Assembly (NCBI GenBank): GCA_001414345.1
Contig: LLCB01000034.1
Coordinates: 1 to 64,000, forward strand
DNA from: Hymenoscyphus infarciens
Lineage: Eukaryota > Ascomycota > Leotiomycetes > Helotiales > Helotiaceae
DNA: 64,000 nucleotides
Reading direction: 5' to 3'
Shown in pieces: positions 22,076 to 33,256 of this stretch; the stretch's first letter is position 1; every line of letters begins with the position of its first letter. The notes under the pieces are model-generated. The model was not told the DNA's origin. It searched no databases and saw nothing but the letters and a program-made list of their open reading frames with translations. The position numbers were made by a program, and so were the translations under genes.

Positions 22076-22599
22076 ATGCCTTCTCACAATCATGCTCATT
22101 CATCCAAACCAAAGAGGTATGGCTTGCAAAACCCCCGATCAGTTCACGTAGCTAACAACCAACTTCCAGCTCCTCCGTATCCAAAAAGTCCTCTCGGTGT
22201 TCTACAGCTAAGAAACACTCGACACCAACCACTTCCCATTCAAAAAACAGCATTCCTGTCAATGGTTCAAACTCTTCTGCCCACCAGCAACAATACACAG
22301 AAAATCACGGATCCCACACGAACTCCCAACCCACCAACTCCTATGTCAGTTCTGATGGCACTGCATTAGACCCAAACGTCCAGCAATGGCTCGCTCAGGA
22401 CTCTGAATCTGCAGCTTCCAGAAACTATCAATATGGAGTGAGCAATCACGCGGGCGAAGTTCAGCAAACGGACGGGGAGTTGAGTCTCGATGAATTTGGA
22501 CCTCCTCCTCATGAAGATCCTTGGTTCGTGGAATATGGGTATGATGTGCCTGATCCGGAGGGTAACTTTGCGGGAATTGGAGCACAATTTGAGAGTTGA
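22076..22599 (+). CDS. Small hypothetical protein, serine/asparagine-rich
   Basis: Not recognised. Two exons, 22076-22116 and 22170-22599. They are joined by a 53-bp intron with GTATGG, a CTAAC branch and TTCCAG, and the join gives an uninterrupted 156-residue protein. The N-terminal half is low-complexity (S, K, N, H, Q) and probably disordered. The C-terminal third is acidic and better defined, with LDPNVQQWLAQDSES and DELGPP-like motifs followed by EDPWFVEYGYDVPDP. No signal peptide or membrane segment. The promoter-like region upstream (TATA motif, CT-rich leader) and the intact splice sites argue for a real gene. Confidence 0.6.
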
Positions 22600-23689
22600 A
22601 CGGGTTCCTTGTGCAAAGATGGTAGAGAGCTTGTCAACGTTGGGTTTCCTTTCTTGGAAAGGGACTTGTCTGGTTGTGTGCTCGAAGGGCAGCCTTCGGG
22701 CTTTTGGTATAGACTCACCAGTATGGCCACGCAATTCAAATCGTTCTAATCGTAGTTCTGAGATCCGGACTTTTCTTCCGAGTACACCTTCCCTGAGTCT
22801 AAGATAATTCACTTTCTGAAGTGATGAAAGAAAGGGGTGCAAGAGGTGTTGCCATCGTGCCATCTAGAAAATCAACTTAAATGTGTGAGAAAGGTTTCGA
22901 GTACTTGACCTCGTTTATCTTAATTACTCAAAACCTTCTCGGACAATTAACTTAAGTATTCTAATTTCAAATGAGGTTCGAATGATCAATTGCCGACCTT
23001 TTTTTTTGGAGACACACAACTTGTACCACCAGAGACCTCCCCCATTGTTGAGAGAATGTCTGGTGGCACCACGGGAGGCCACCTCGGGAAGGTATGTTTA
23101 GAGCAAAAAGAGGCGTCTGCACTTCAGGGGTAATCATGCACATAGGAGAAACGACAGCCGATTGGCTAAGCGAGCCTGCTTTACCCGAAATAGGTGAAGA
23201 TGTGCTCGCGATGGGCAATAAAAGCGGCAGTAAATAGCTCTTTTATTTCTAGTGTATTGATCTATATATTCTCGGTCAATTGAACTCAGTGTTTGGAAAT
23301 TTATGATTAAACATTTTACATTGTTCGAATTTTTTGGGATAAATACTTCGCAGTGCCCTAGATAGTTGGAACCACGAGAGCAGAGGTAACCTGATGTATT
23401 TACTGCCGCTTTAGGGCTTTGAGGCCACCAGTTTTCAGCCTTGCGTTCATCATTCCTATAACTTGAGGTCTCCGGTGTTCGTTCAGTTTCTTGAACAACC
23501 AACTCCACTTCAACCAAGTTTGGCCTTATTTGATTCTGCTATCAACCCGGCTTCTTCACCCAGTTACAGCCTCAATTCCCCCGCAGGCTCACTTTCGTGC
23601 CAGCGGGGGTTGAACCTCCATTTCCACCCCAGCCTCTGTTACTTGAGCAACTACACCTCAGCCCCCTAATCCTCCGGCGTTTCTCGCGC
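22600..23689. other. Gene-poor stretch before the zinc-finger gene
   Basis: About 1.1 kb. A frame at 23463-23669 lies in the same register as the zinc-finger reading frame and is separated from it by a single stop at 23667. It may be an upstream exon or a broken start of that gene. Otherwise nothing recognised. Confidence 0.4.
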
Positions 23690-23690
23690 G

Positions 23691-24581
23691 GAGACATACT
23701 GTCTTCGCGCTCAAGAAATCTTAGAGGACCTCGAGAACCATAGTTTAGAAAACTCTCTTGAACAAAATCCACCGTCTAATCGCCCCTCGGACCTAGAACT
23801 TCACGGTACATCAAACAATGACCCTTATGTATTCCATGACAATTTCGAGTTTTCCGACGAGCTCTTGTTCGTCCTCAACTACATCCCGCTAGAAGGCACC
23901 AAACTGGACACGCCTTCTACGAAATCTTCCTTGGCACCTCCTTCATCACCCACATCACAACCCATATACAAGCAATCCAATTCCGACTTTTCAGTCCACA
24001 TTCCCTATATCGAATTTCCATCTGAGACAATTCCTTTGCTCCAAACCCGTGGTCTCTCCCCTTCAGGTCTGAATCGCACTCCATACGCTGGGACTACGCC
24101 GAGAACACCTGAGAAACAACACTCCTTCAACCAAACCCAGACAAGTCACCCTAGTTCGACGGCAAGTTACACGAGCCCCTCTGTCGCTTCGAAGCCCTCT
24201 CCAGTGAGCGAGCAGAACTCTGTTTTCTCCTCAAGAAAAGCACGACGAAAGCAGGACCAACAATTGAAGTGTACCGAAAACTCCTGCGACAAGATTTTCG
24301 CTCGCACCTGTGATCTCAGGTAAGTCCTGATAGATAAATATAGTTCTGCGTGCTAAGCAATCTCTATGAAACACGCCAAAACGCACGCTCGTCTCTTCAA
24401 ATGCAACATTAGCGGCTGTACCAACACCCAAGGTTTCACTATCAAAAAAGACCTTCGGCGTCATATCGAAACCATCCACGAAGAGAGAAAGTTCACCTGT
24501 TACTCCTGTGGCGAGACCTTTTCGAGATCTGACAATTATCAACGACACTTCGCTAAACAGCACCCCCAGTCAAACCGTTAG
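23691..24581 (+). pseudogene. C2H2 zinc-finger protein, probably broken
   Basis: Likely nuclear DNA-binding protein with three C2H2 fingers at the C-terminus. They are CTENSC...H...H (split by an intron), CNISGC...RRHIETIH, and CYSCGETF...QRHFAKQH. The first part (to 24319) is proline/serine/threonine-rich. The donor at 24320 is a consensus GTAAGT. The frame that restores the first finger (DLR then KHAKTH) resumes at 24368, directly after AT instead of AG. No nearby AG gives an open frame: the one after GCTAAG at about 24356 runs into a stop. The 5' end is also unclear because the frame is closed by a stop at 23667 and no convincing ATG precedes the acidic stretch DPYVFHDNFEF; 23865 is only an internal codon. 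I treat it as a probable pseudogene or a gene with a non-canonical intron. Confidence 0.55.
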
Positions 24582-25212
24582 AGTATCCCGGTTCCATGCT
24601 TTAGCTGCAAGGCAAATCCCAGTCTTTTTTAACGCCACTTCTACCCTCACAAAACAACAATCTTCTTTGTAACCACCAACTTTTCTTCCACTGAACTTTC
24701 CTTAACTTCACCTACTGTGAGTTTTGTTACTCTCCCCCTATCTTAAAGGAGATAGGCATTTATCTATACTGATATCTTCTCCTTCCGAGTCAGCCTATAC
24801 AACTGCATACAGCTTCAGCCTAGATTATCGAAATTATTAGTGTCGGCAAAAAATAATGTTAGCATCAATCGACGTGAGTGAAGAGCCCGCAGGCCTCCTA
24901 GCGCTTGGTAAGTTCAATTATTACACTTCAGGAACATTCCTCTTCCCCCTTATGTTATCAGAATTGCACACATATTACACTGCAAAAAGCGCTCGAGATT
25001 GGCTGCTGACACGATATAGATGGAGGGGGGGTCCGTGGATTCGCGAGTCTTCTCTTTTTGGAGGACATTATGAAAAATATCAACGGGGAAGCAGGAGAAC
25101 CTGCTCTTCCTTCAAAATTATCTGGTGAAACAAATATGTATGTGCCAGTTGCGAAAGCGTTCTTTACTTCTACTAATGCTATCCCTAGACCTACAAGTTT
25201 CACTACCATACA
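24582..25212. other. Gene-poor stretch
   Basis: No recognised gene. A short frame at 24,856-25,128 could be an upstream exon of the following remnant, but I cannot find splice sites that prove it. Confidence 0.35.
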
Positions 25213-25686
25213 GTGGTAGCGCCGTTCGAGTGCGAAACGCTCCTTGAACATCATAACAGCCTCAAGGCATTCCATGGATACCGTACTACAGCTCTTGGAC
25301 ATGTAAGCAAAACCCATTCGGTTTATCGGAGTACTACCAATAACATTCAAAACAGCGAACGTACAATCCAGCAACAAGAAGATCTCGCAACGGGGCTCGC
25401 GTCGTCTGAAACAGTCATTCAATCTCTGAGACAAGACATTCTAGGAGCAATTCATGAAAGCGAAGGCCATGTTATAAAGACGACAGAAGAGACATCCGAG
25501 CAAGTTACCCCAAGATTTCTGCAAGATCTACGCCACGTCACTGCCTATGCCGCTCGCTCCAATCAAGATGACTCTCCTCGCCTCGAAACGGCAATTTCCT
25601 CAGCGTGTAAAATGACACTAACAACATTGGAACTTATAAATATAGAGAGACTAGCTATAGAACAAGCTAGGTATAACATTATCTAA
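25213..25686 (+). pseudogene. Remnant of an unidentified gene
   Basis: Not recognised. An open frame of about 157 codons with ordinary codon use encodes an alpha-helical, charged segment (QQQEDLATGLASSETVIQSL and similar). It stops where the sequence turns A/T-rich near 25,620-25,690. The last codons already look RIP-affected. It may be the surviving part of a larger gene whose 3' portion was mutated by RIP leaking from the adjoining repeat. Confidence 0.35.
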
Positions 25687-27130
25687 CCTCGAAGTAACTT
25701 CTTATTCTCTTAATATAGAGAAAACTAGAATTATATTAATAACTTTAATATAGAAAAGAAGTATTAGACTTCTACTTCTAAGTATTAAAGAATATACTTA
25801 TAGAGTAGAGAAATCTATCAAGTATTCAAACTTTTATAAAAGATCTTAGTCTATAATAACTAGTAAGCTTAACTAAGTATATTACTCTCTTAAAAAGTTA
25901 ATATAAAGTGTTATCTCTATAACTTCAAAAAAGGATTTAAAAGTTCACTTTATATTTAAATATTAAAGAGATAGTATTATATTACTTCTTTTTTATTCTA
26001 GTAGTATATATATTAGTTTTCTCTCTCTCTTATACTTTAAAATATACTTATATTTATAAAAAAAAAAAAAAATTATTTAGCTTAGAGAAAAAAAAAAGTA
26101 AGAACTATTTTTTTTTTTTTGAAAAAAACCTAACTAGCTTTTATATCTCTTGAAAATAGACTCTAATTATTAATATAAAGAGAATTACGTTCTCTAAGAT
26201 ATATTAATATCACTTATTTCTATATAGTCTTCTAACTTCTTCTTATTATCTAAGACAGTGTAGTCGATAGTATTTAGAATATTATACTACTACGATATAT
26301 TGTTGGAAACCCACTTTAATACGTACTATTTATACTATTTAAATGCTACGATATCTAACAATATTATCCTTTATATTATTAGTATTTTAATCGATATCAT
26401 GATAATATCGTGGTATTACTAAGCCATAATATTTAAGCTTTTTACCCCGGTTTTTACTCTACTTCTTTTTAGCCTTTTATTTTAGCTTTATATAGTACAA
26501 CGTATAATACAAAAAATATATAGCTGAATAGCTAGAATTATAGATCTATTTAAATAGAGTATTTTAAAAAAAGAATTATATAAATAGCTCTTAAATTAAC
26601 CTAAATATTATAAGGTTAAAAAGGTGGCCTGTGCGAGATGAAAACATGTCTAGAAATCTCTTAACACTAAGTACTAATTCGACGTTAGATTACTAGCTAG
26701 AATATAATAAACTAGTATATTAAATTCTACTAAGTTTTACCCTTTAATTATAAGCAAATATTAACTAAATCGATGAATAAAACTTATTTTAGTCTAATAA
26801 GTAAGTGATAAAAGAGTATATAGAAAAAGTGTAAATAGCCTTATTTTAAGAAAAAGTAGGTTTTAGCGCTTACGAGTTATTAAAAGATATACTATATGAT
26901 ATCACGATATTACAATCGTATTATAGCGTATTTAGATACGTACTACTGGGATATCATAATAATATATTAATCTAAAATACTACAGTATTTTATCACGATA
27001 ATACTATCGACCACACTGATCTAAGATCGCTTCTACTACTTCTTTTATATCTATATCTAGATCTATATTTAGATCTAGATTCTTATTCTTAACTTTATCT
27101 AGTACTATAACTCTCTTATAATATCTTACG
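25620..27130. repeat. A/T-rich RIP-mutated block
   Basis: About 1.5 kb of A/T-rich DNA dense in TA, with A-runs at 26,058-26,073 and near 26,100 and no coding frame. It encloses the hAT-like element described separately. Ordinary composition returns at about 27,135. Confidence 0.75.
26256..27018. mobile_element. hAT-like element with 8-bp target duplication, RIP-mutated
   Basis: The segment begins CAGTGTAGTCGATAGTATT. Its other end, read on the opposite strand, begins CAGTGTGGTCGATAGTATT, giving inverted termini with one mismatch in the first 19 bases. It is flanked by a perfect 8-bp direct repeat, ATCTAAGA (26248-26255 and 27019-27026). CAGTG-type termini with 8-bp duplications fit the hAT superfamily. 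The 763-bp interior has further inverted fragments (ATATCATGATAATATCG-like) and no open frame, so it is non-autonomous. Its own copies elsewhere would explain why RIP hit it. Confidence 0.75.
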
Positions 27131-27562
27131 ATTTTATGAATAGATGAAGGAAGAGTCTGAGTTGGGTTTGAACATACGAGGAGAATTGTCGGAAAGAGAT
27201 ATCACTAGACTTAGAGAGGTGGGTGTTTGGAATAGTCCTGACCAGACGCATTCTGAAGATAAAATTTTGAGATACAACGAGTATCGATGCTATCGCTGAA
27301 CTGGGTTATTTTGTGGTATAGTGATTCGTTTCTGGGGGGCTCTTGTGAGCCGATTGTTGTTTGAGACGACGTCCAAACGAGTGGCCATGAAACAAGCGTC
27401 TTAATCTTGCTTCGGTGTAGTAATATGCTGAGAAATATTCACATTCTGATGGGTCAAAAGATGGATGCAAGATGCAATGCATTAATGACGAACACCAACC
27501 ACCGGAATTATAATACACCCCTCGTCCCATATGCCATTGATTCTTCATATCTCAAATACCAT
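27131..27562. other. 3' flank of the LEA-like gene
   Basis: Normal composition. No gene recognised. Confidence 0.4.
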
Positions 27563-28099
27563 TCACAACTTTCCCTTCGCCTCGCCCTTCAACTCAGCAG
27601 TCTTTCCCTTAGCCTGGCCCGAAACCTCATTCGCCTTTCCCTTTGCTTGTCCCGCCAACTCTGATGCGTTGCCTGCGACCTCGTTTGCCTTTCCCTTTGC
27701 TTCTCCTGCCATCTCGGATGCCTTTCCCTTGGCTTCAGCGCTGGACATTCCTGCTACCTCCTTGGCTTTTTGGGCTGCGTTTTCTGTGAGAGGGTTCGTT
27801 AGTGGTGTGCTATGATGAAGAGGGGTTGTTTGAGATCTGGGAATGACGAGGTGGCTCTCCCCTCGATGTCGATGTTGATGTCGATGGAAGAGATTGAGGA
27901 TTGAGGGAAAGGAATACTTACGACCGACTTCAATACCATCAACTAAAACATCAGAAACCTTTCGATCAACATTCTTCGCAGCGTTAACGACCGGTTCTGG
28001 GACGACTTTTCGGAGGTTGTATGAGGTTGAGAAAGCTCGGGTGGCGATGGGAGTACGAGCTGCACGGAGGAGGGGAGTGGTTCGTGTGAGGAAAGACAT
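27563..28099 (-). CDS. Mitochondrial LEA-like repeat protein
   Basis: Small protein with a mitochondrial presequence (MSFLTRTTPLLRAARTPI, Arg/Ser/Thr-rich, no acidic residues). A hydrophilic alanine/lysine/glutamate repeat region resembles group-3 LEA and CsbD-type stress proteins. Two exons, 28099-27922 and 27783-27563 (GT-AG, phase 1), give 132 residues. From residue about 60 the 11-residue-like pattern AKGKANEVAG/ASELAGQ is repeated five to six times and would form an amphipathic helix. Proteins of this kind are thought to protect membranes or enzymes during drying or freezing; that role is inferred here. The gene is divergent from the enoyl-CoA hydratase gene over about 520 bp. Confidence 0.78.
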   Translation of the reverse strand: MSFLTRTTPLLRAARTPIATRAFSTSYNLRKVVPEPVVNAAKNVDRKVSDVLVDGIEVGRKYSFPSILNLFHRHQHRHRGESHLVIPRSQTTPLHHSTPLTNPLTENAAQKAKEVAGMSSAEAKGKASEMAGEAKGKANEVAGNASELAGQAKGKANEVSGQAKGKTAELKGEAKGKL

Positions 28100-28619
28100 T
28101 TTATTTTGATGGTTTGTGTTTGGATTGAGGAATTGATTGAAGTTGAAGTTGATTGAGAGTTTGTATTGTTTTTTGGATTGAGGAATTGGAGCGGGTTTGG
28201 TGGTTTTTAAAGAGGAGGTGGCAGGGCAGCTGTTGACTTCATAGGACAGGGGGGAGCTGTTTGTCCGTCGACGTCATAGGGAAGAGTAACTGCAAACGCT
28301 TTGTTATTGGTCGCTCCGCATGTGATGAGTGTCCAGTACTTGTACCTATTTTTTATATATAATTAATTACCTATTCACTTGACCAGGTAGTTTCAAGAAC
28401 TGGAATTTCTTCAAGAAAATTCTTCGTTTATCTGGAATTAAGAAACGGCGAATTCAATTCCCATCTTTCCAAAACATGGGCATTTCCAGCAACCCCTGTT
28501 TGGAAGCCGGAGCGGATTGCCGATAAAGCCTCGCGTGGCTCGCGTGTAGAAATGAGAAACCTCGGAAGGCATCAAGCAGCCGAGAAACCCTTCAAGTCTC
28601 TGCTATAAACCCACCCAAA
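28100..28619. promoter_or_regulatory. Shared divergent promoter region, LEA-like and hydratase genes
   Basis: The 520 bp lies between two divergent starts. A CTATAAAC motif lies about 20 bp before the hydratase start and a TTTTTAAAG motif lies on the other side. Confidence 0.45.
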
Positions 28620-29662
28620 ATGCCTCCAACACTACGTATCCGTCTCCTGGCGCGTCCCCTTACCTTCTCACGCCTTGCGCGAGCATATTCCACTGCTCAG
28701 AAACCCCTTATAAATGTACACGACGTGCAAGCTCCACACACGGGTCGAATCCGAATCCTGTCGCTCGCCAGGCCCGAGGCTAGAAATGCGATCTCGAAGC
28801 AGATGTTGTATGAGTTGAGGAACAACATTGATAGTATCGCGGGGGAGTATGCGAGGGATGGGAGCGAGATACCGGCCGAGAAGAGGATGGGTGGTGTCGC
28901 TGGGGAGGATAAGAGGGGGCCTACGAGGGCTTTGATTATTGCTAGTGAGGTTGAGAGTTGCTTCTGTGCTGGCGCGGACTTGAAGGAGAGGAGAACGATG
29001 AGCCCGGATGAGTATGTTCTATGTTTCTTACCACCATGAAGGTCGGGGAAATTGAATCTTGAAAGCTAACAATATAAACAAATAGAACCGAAGCCTTCCT
29101 TACCGTCCTCCGCAGTACCTTCCAAGCTCTTTCTGCCCTCCCTATACCTACAATCAGCGCCATAAGCTCTCTAGCACTCGGCGGCGGTCTCGAACTAGCT
29201 CTCAGCACCCATTTCCGAGTCCTAGCTTCAACTGCCGAAATCGCCCTCCCAGAGACCCGTCTTGGTATCATTCCTGGCGCAGGAGGAACCTACCGCCTCC
29301 CAGCTCTCATCGGAATGTCGCGTGCTCGCGATATGATCCTTACCGGTCGCCGAGTATCTGCTCCCGAAGCCTACTTTCTCGGAATCGCAGATCGGTTAGT
29401 GGAGGTTCTGCCAACTGAGGGAGAGGGGAATGAGGCGACTATGAAGAGAGCTGGGGACGAGACATTGAGTGCTGCAGTCACTCTGGCGGGTGATATTTGC
29501 GAAGGAGCACCCACAGCAGTGCGAAGCGCATTACAGGCAGTAACATGGGCGAGAGAAGAGGTGGAGAATAAGATGTATGAGAAGGTCGTGGGAACCGAGG
29601 ATCGAAACGAAGCCTTGAAGGCCTTTGCGGAGAAGAGACGCCCTGTATTTACTGGAAGGTAG
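28620..29662 (+). CDS. Enoyl-CoA hydratase/isomerase family protein (AUH-like), mitochondrial
   Basis: Crotonase-fold enzyme; the closest resemblance I see is to methylglutaconyl-CoA hydratase of leucine breakdown. Two exons, 28620-29011 and 29086-29662 (GT-AG, phase 2), give 322 residues. The first 30 residues (PPTLRIRLLARPLTFSRLARAYST) are a mitochondrial targeting sequence. The crotonase core follows: LARPEARNAIS, then CAGADLKER at the oxyanion hole. After the intron come ISSLALGGGLELAL and LPETRLGIIPGAGGTYRL, whose glutamate is the usual acid/base residue. An insert of about 25 residues before RALIIASE is longer than in bacterial homologues but common in fungal ones. The substrate is inferred only. 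Confidence 0.88.
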
Positions 29663-30365
29663 CGGACTTGTATTTGGTGTTAGTGTGTAGGATTTATATA
29701 TTAGGGTAATGAAAATCGCATCTTAAGGGGGTTATTGGAATAGCATCATTCGAGAACACTCCACTTGCATGTTGGCTCCTTGGAGCAACGAGGGTTATCA
29801 AAAGCCCACGTGCACTAGAAACAAAAATGGTTTTGTTGCATATCAACTGCTATGGATAACTCTTTTAAACTCTTCAGTGAAAGACCACAGAATGCATTCA
29901 TGAACGTAGATTAGATAAAACTTGATTTTTAAGAGTATAGAACGTAAAGGAGAGTTTTATTATATATTACAATTTTTTAAATATCTTAAAGATATTATAT
30001 TCATGAACGTAGATCAAATGAATTTTGATATTTTGAAGAAAGTGTAGAACGTAAAAAGAGTTTTGTTGCACATCGCTCGTCTGAACGTAGATGGGATGAA
30101 TTTTTAAGGAGAATGAACAGACCGACGAGGCCTACATCGTGCACCACACCTGCTTCTTAAATTTTTCAATAAACCAAAGTTTTCCTTTTCAAAAAACCTT
30201 TGAGTAACTATGCCATAGTTCTTTCCAATTGTCCGTTAGTAACACAAAAAATCGAATCTCGAGGTTGTAACGGTCATTAACCTGACATCATCGCCACCCC
30301 GCCAAAATATAACCCCGCCATTCCCACCTTGACAATCTCACAACACCACCCACCAACCTTCCAAA
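29663..30365. repeat. Intergenic region with an imperfect direct repeat
   Basis: The motif TGAACGTAGAT occurs at about 29,901, 30,003 and 30,082. Each copy is followed by a diverged AT-rich run, and two copies are accompanied by GTTTTGTTGCA. Units are roughly 80-100 bp. No gene seen. Confidence 0.5.
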
Positions 30366-31356
30366 ATGCCATCCTCCAACTCCTCGCCCGGTTCCCAGGA
30401 CTCTCACGACTCTCACGACTCGGACGACTCAAATGGATCTAATGGTTCCAAGGGTTCCAACGGATCTAAAGGCTCCGCCGGCTCCAAGGGTTCCAATGGC
30501 TCGAAGGGTTCGGTAGCAGATCAACCAAATGCGACAAGAAATACGACACAAGCTTCAAATCTACCACCTGAAGCTATCGCTTTTGCGACGAGGATGTATG
30601 ATTCGGCTAGAGCGGGAGAGGTGCAGATTTTTGAACAGGCCTTGCCTAGGGGGTTACCGCCGAATATGACGAATGAGAAGGGGGATAGTTTGGTGGGTTA
30701 CTTTTCTTTTTCTTTTTTGGTTCACTGAGAGGTCGTTTTATTTGGGTGGGATTGGGGTGTTTGAGAATAATTTTTGGTCGAGACTGTCGAGGTGCGAGTT
30801 TGAGGAAAGGAGAGACCTTAGGACTGCGTCGTTCCCTCCTTTGAACATTTTCGACAAAACGTACTCAGCTAGCGACTGGACATCGAAATCTCTTCTCTTC
30901 TTACCTGCTGCCTTTCTAAAGTTACATATCTAACTCAATCCTCACCAGATAATGCTAGCAGCCTATCACGGCCACGCACCCCTCGTCAAAGTCCTTATCG
31001 AACATGGAGCAGATCCAAATCGTCTCAATGATCGAGGTCAAAGTCCTTTAGCCGGTGCGGTATTTAAGAATGAGAAAGAGGTTATTGAGGTACGGCACTG
31101 CTCTGTTCTTCCTTTCTGAATTCATTTCTCACTCAACCCTTTCATCGAGAATCTCCTTCTCGGAGATCGACTATCATACTCTCAAATAGTGAACAAAAAC
31201 TAACAAGTCAACTAGGAATTATTACAAGGAAACGCAGATCCGGATCATGGCTCTCCCAGTGCTATGGAAGCAGTGGTTTTATTTAAGCAAGAGGAGACTT
31301 GGAAGAAGAAATTTGAGGATGCTCCGGGAAGGGGAAAAGCTGCACCAAAAATTTGA
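30366..31356 (+). CDS. Ankyrin-repeat protein with Ser/Gly/Lys-rich N-terminus
   Basis: Protein-interaction protein of unknown role, 202 residues. Exons 30366-30692, 30949-31089 and 31216-31356 are all phase 0 and joined by GT-AG introns; the first intron (256 bp) is long for this genome. Residues about 20-50 are low-complexity repeats of SNGSKG/SDDS type and probably disordered. From about residue 70 two to three ankyrin repeats can be read (LPPEAIAFATRMYDSARAGE, then MLAAYHGHAPLVKVLIEHGA, then SPLAGAVFKNEKEVIEELLQ), each with the helix-loop-helix and DPN turn. The exon breaks fall between repeats, as is usual. No signal peptide or membrane segment. Confidence 0.75.
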
Positions 31357-33256
31357 GAGGGAGCTGTATTAAAGCTATTAACTAAAAAGCCAACGCGATA
31401 AATTTCAAAAAGAAATCTATAAAAAATTGGTAACTATCGTGTCAACAGGTGCTGGTGTCGTCAACCTGGATTTAGGAATAAAAACACGTAAAAATCAAGT
31501 GAACACTGTTCTTTGAGTTTTGTCGCCCAAATTTCATAATGCGATTTCAACTTATTTGAGATCTTAGAACATCAGATGAGACTCGTATCCTTTCTCAAAC
31601 TAAACATTCATTGAAAGACCAAGAACATGAGAACACTTGGAATATTTGGCGAGGTCGGGATTGTTCATTATAGAGGGTTAGGAGCATAAGCTTTCCTTTT
31701 TTGAGCAAACTGAAGTAAGCCATTACCCAACGAGTAAGCCACTGGTTAGCTGGTAAGCCACGAGAAATTCCTAGCCACATCTTCACAGCCACTCACGTGT
31801 TATCTACCCCTCCCTCCCTCCACTGCTGCCCACATGGATGGATGTCTTGAAATGAAGGATGGTTGAAATATGGAAAAGCGGGTGTACTTGGAGAACAGCA
31901 AGAATGTTTGAAGTTAATTTTTAATGTAATCTTAAAATAAACTTCTCAAGCTCACATTTCCGAGCTTCAGAAAGATCCATTGGCTGAGGAGGCCGATCAC
32001 GTGAACTGCTCAATACTTTGTGAGACTTGTTTTTTAGAATCTTGACACCAAAGTTCGAGATTAAAAGCACGCTTACGGTACGAACACTCACAAGATTCGT
32101 ACTCTCATCTCATCTCATCTCATAACGAAAATCCTGAACACCTCCAACTTCGTATAGAAAGAAAGAGTCAAAGAATCAAACATTAAATATTAAATCCAAC
32201 CCTACACCACTTAAACAAAAAACCCAACCAACCAGAATATTCCCCAAATATCAACGCCCCACAAACTTAATATATATCCCACCCCCCTCAAGCCTCTCTC
32301 AGCCTCGCTTACCCTCTATATCGCTAGGTATATCGGCATCCCATCAAGGCACCCACCGGCCTCCCACACGGCCATCCCCACACCCTCCTTCCCAACAACA
32401 AAGAACCACTCACAGCCCCATCCCTCAAACAAACAATTCAGCAATTCGGAACCCTTTCAACACCAGGCTGGTCACCAAGCGGACATAATCCTCCACCTCC
32501 GTTTCTGCCTCCGTACACCAATGAAATCTCAGGACTTATATGAAGAACATAGGTAGAGAATGCGGTGCAATCCAACCCTCCGACCTCCGAAAACATCTCC
32601 GGCCTCCCACTACGAGTTGGTTTTTTTGGGGGGTACGTGGACCGGAACTCCTGAGATGCATCTCACCTAATCTGAATCCGTTACACGACATAGCTTTCTT
32701 ACCTTCTTTTGTGTCGTGACGAAAGGTAGTATAGTATGCCAATAAAGAAATGTTCCATTCAATGCAATGCAAGGCCACCAGTTCCCGAGGCTGGGTGGGT
32801 GGGAGGGGGGGGGGAATGGTATGATATATATAGATATACCTTGGCTTTTCCAATCTTATCTTTTCTTCTTCTTTTCTTTTCATCTACTTCTTCCCTCCTC
32901 CTTCTTGACTTGAATTTCTTTTGAGGTTAAGGACTTGATGGTATGAACTGGGGGATTCTAATCCAAGCTTTCGGATACCGATATTCATTCACTCCCACAA
33001 CGCCAACCACTCCCACAACCACCACCACAAAACGCCCACACACAGCCGAGCAAGAATTAATAAGCTTCTCCTCCCACCGTAGCACGGAATCCCCCACAGA
33101 TAAAGATCCATAAAGTAACCCCCTTGTCTCTTGCTTCCTTCAACTTTCAACTCGATCCCAAATCAAACACAATTCCACAAACACAAACCAAACACAATCC
33201 CCTAAATCAAACACAAATCAAAGACAAGCTCCACGCAAGCAAACGAAAACCACAAA
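31357..33256. other. 1.9-kb region without a recognised gene
   Basis: No coding frame with family signatures. Near 32,104-32,125 CTCAT is repeated five times. The last 600 bp (C/A-rich, CT-rich tracts) are probably the promoter and leader of the SDR gene. A G-tract lies at 32,804-32,813. Confidence 0.45.
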
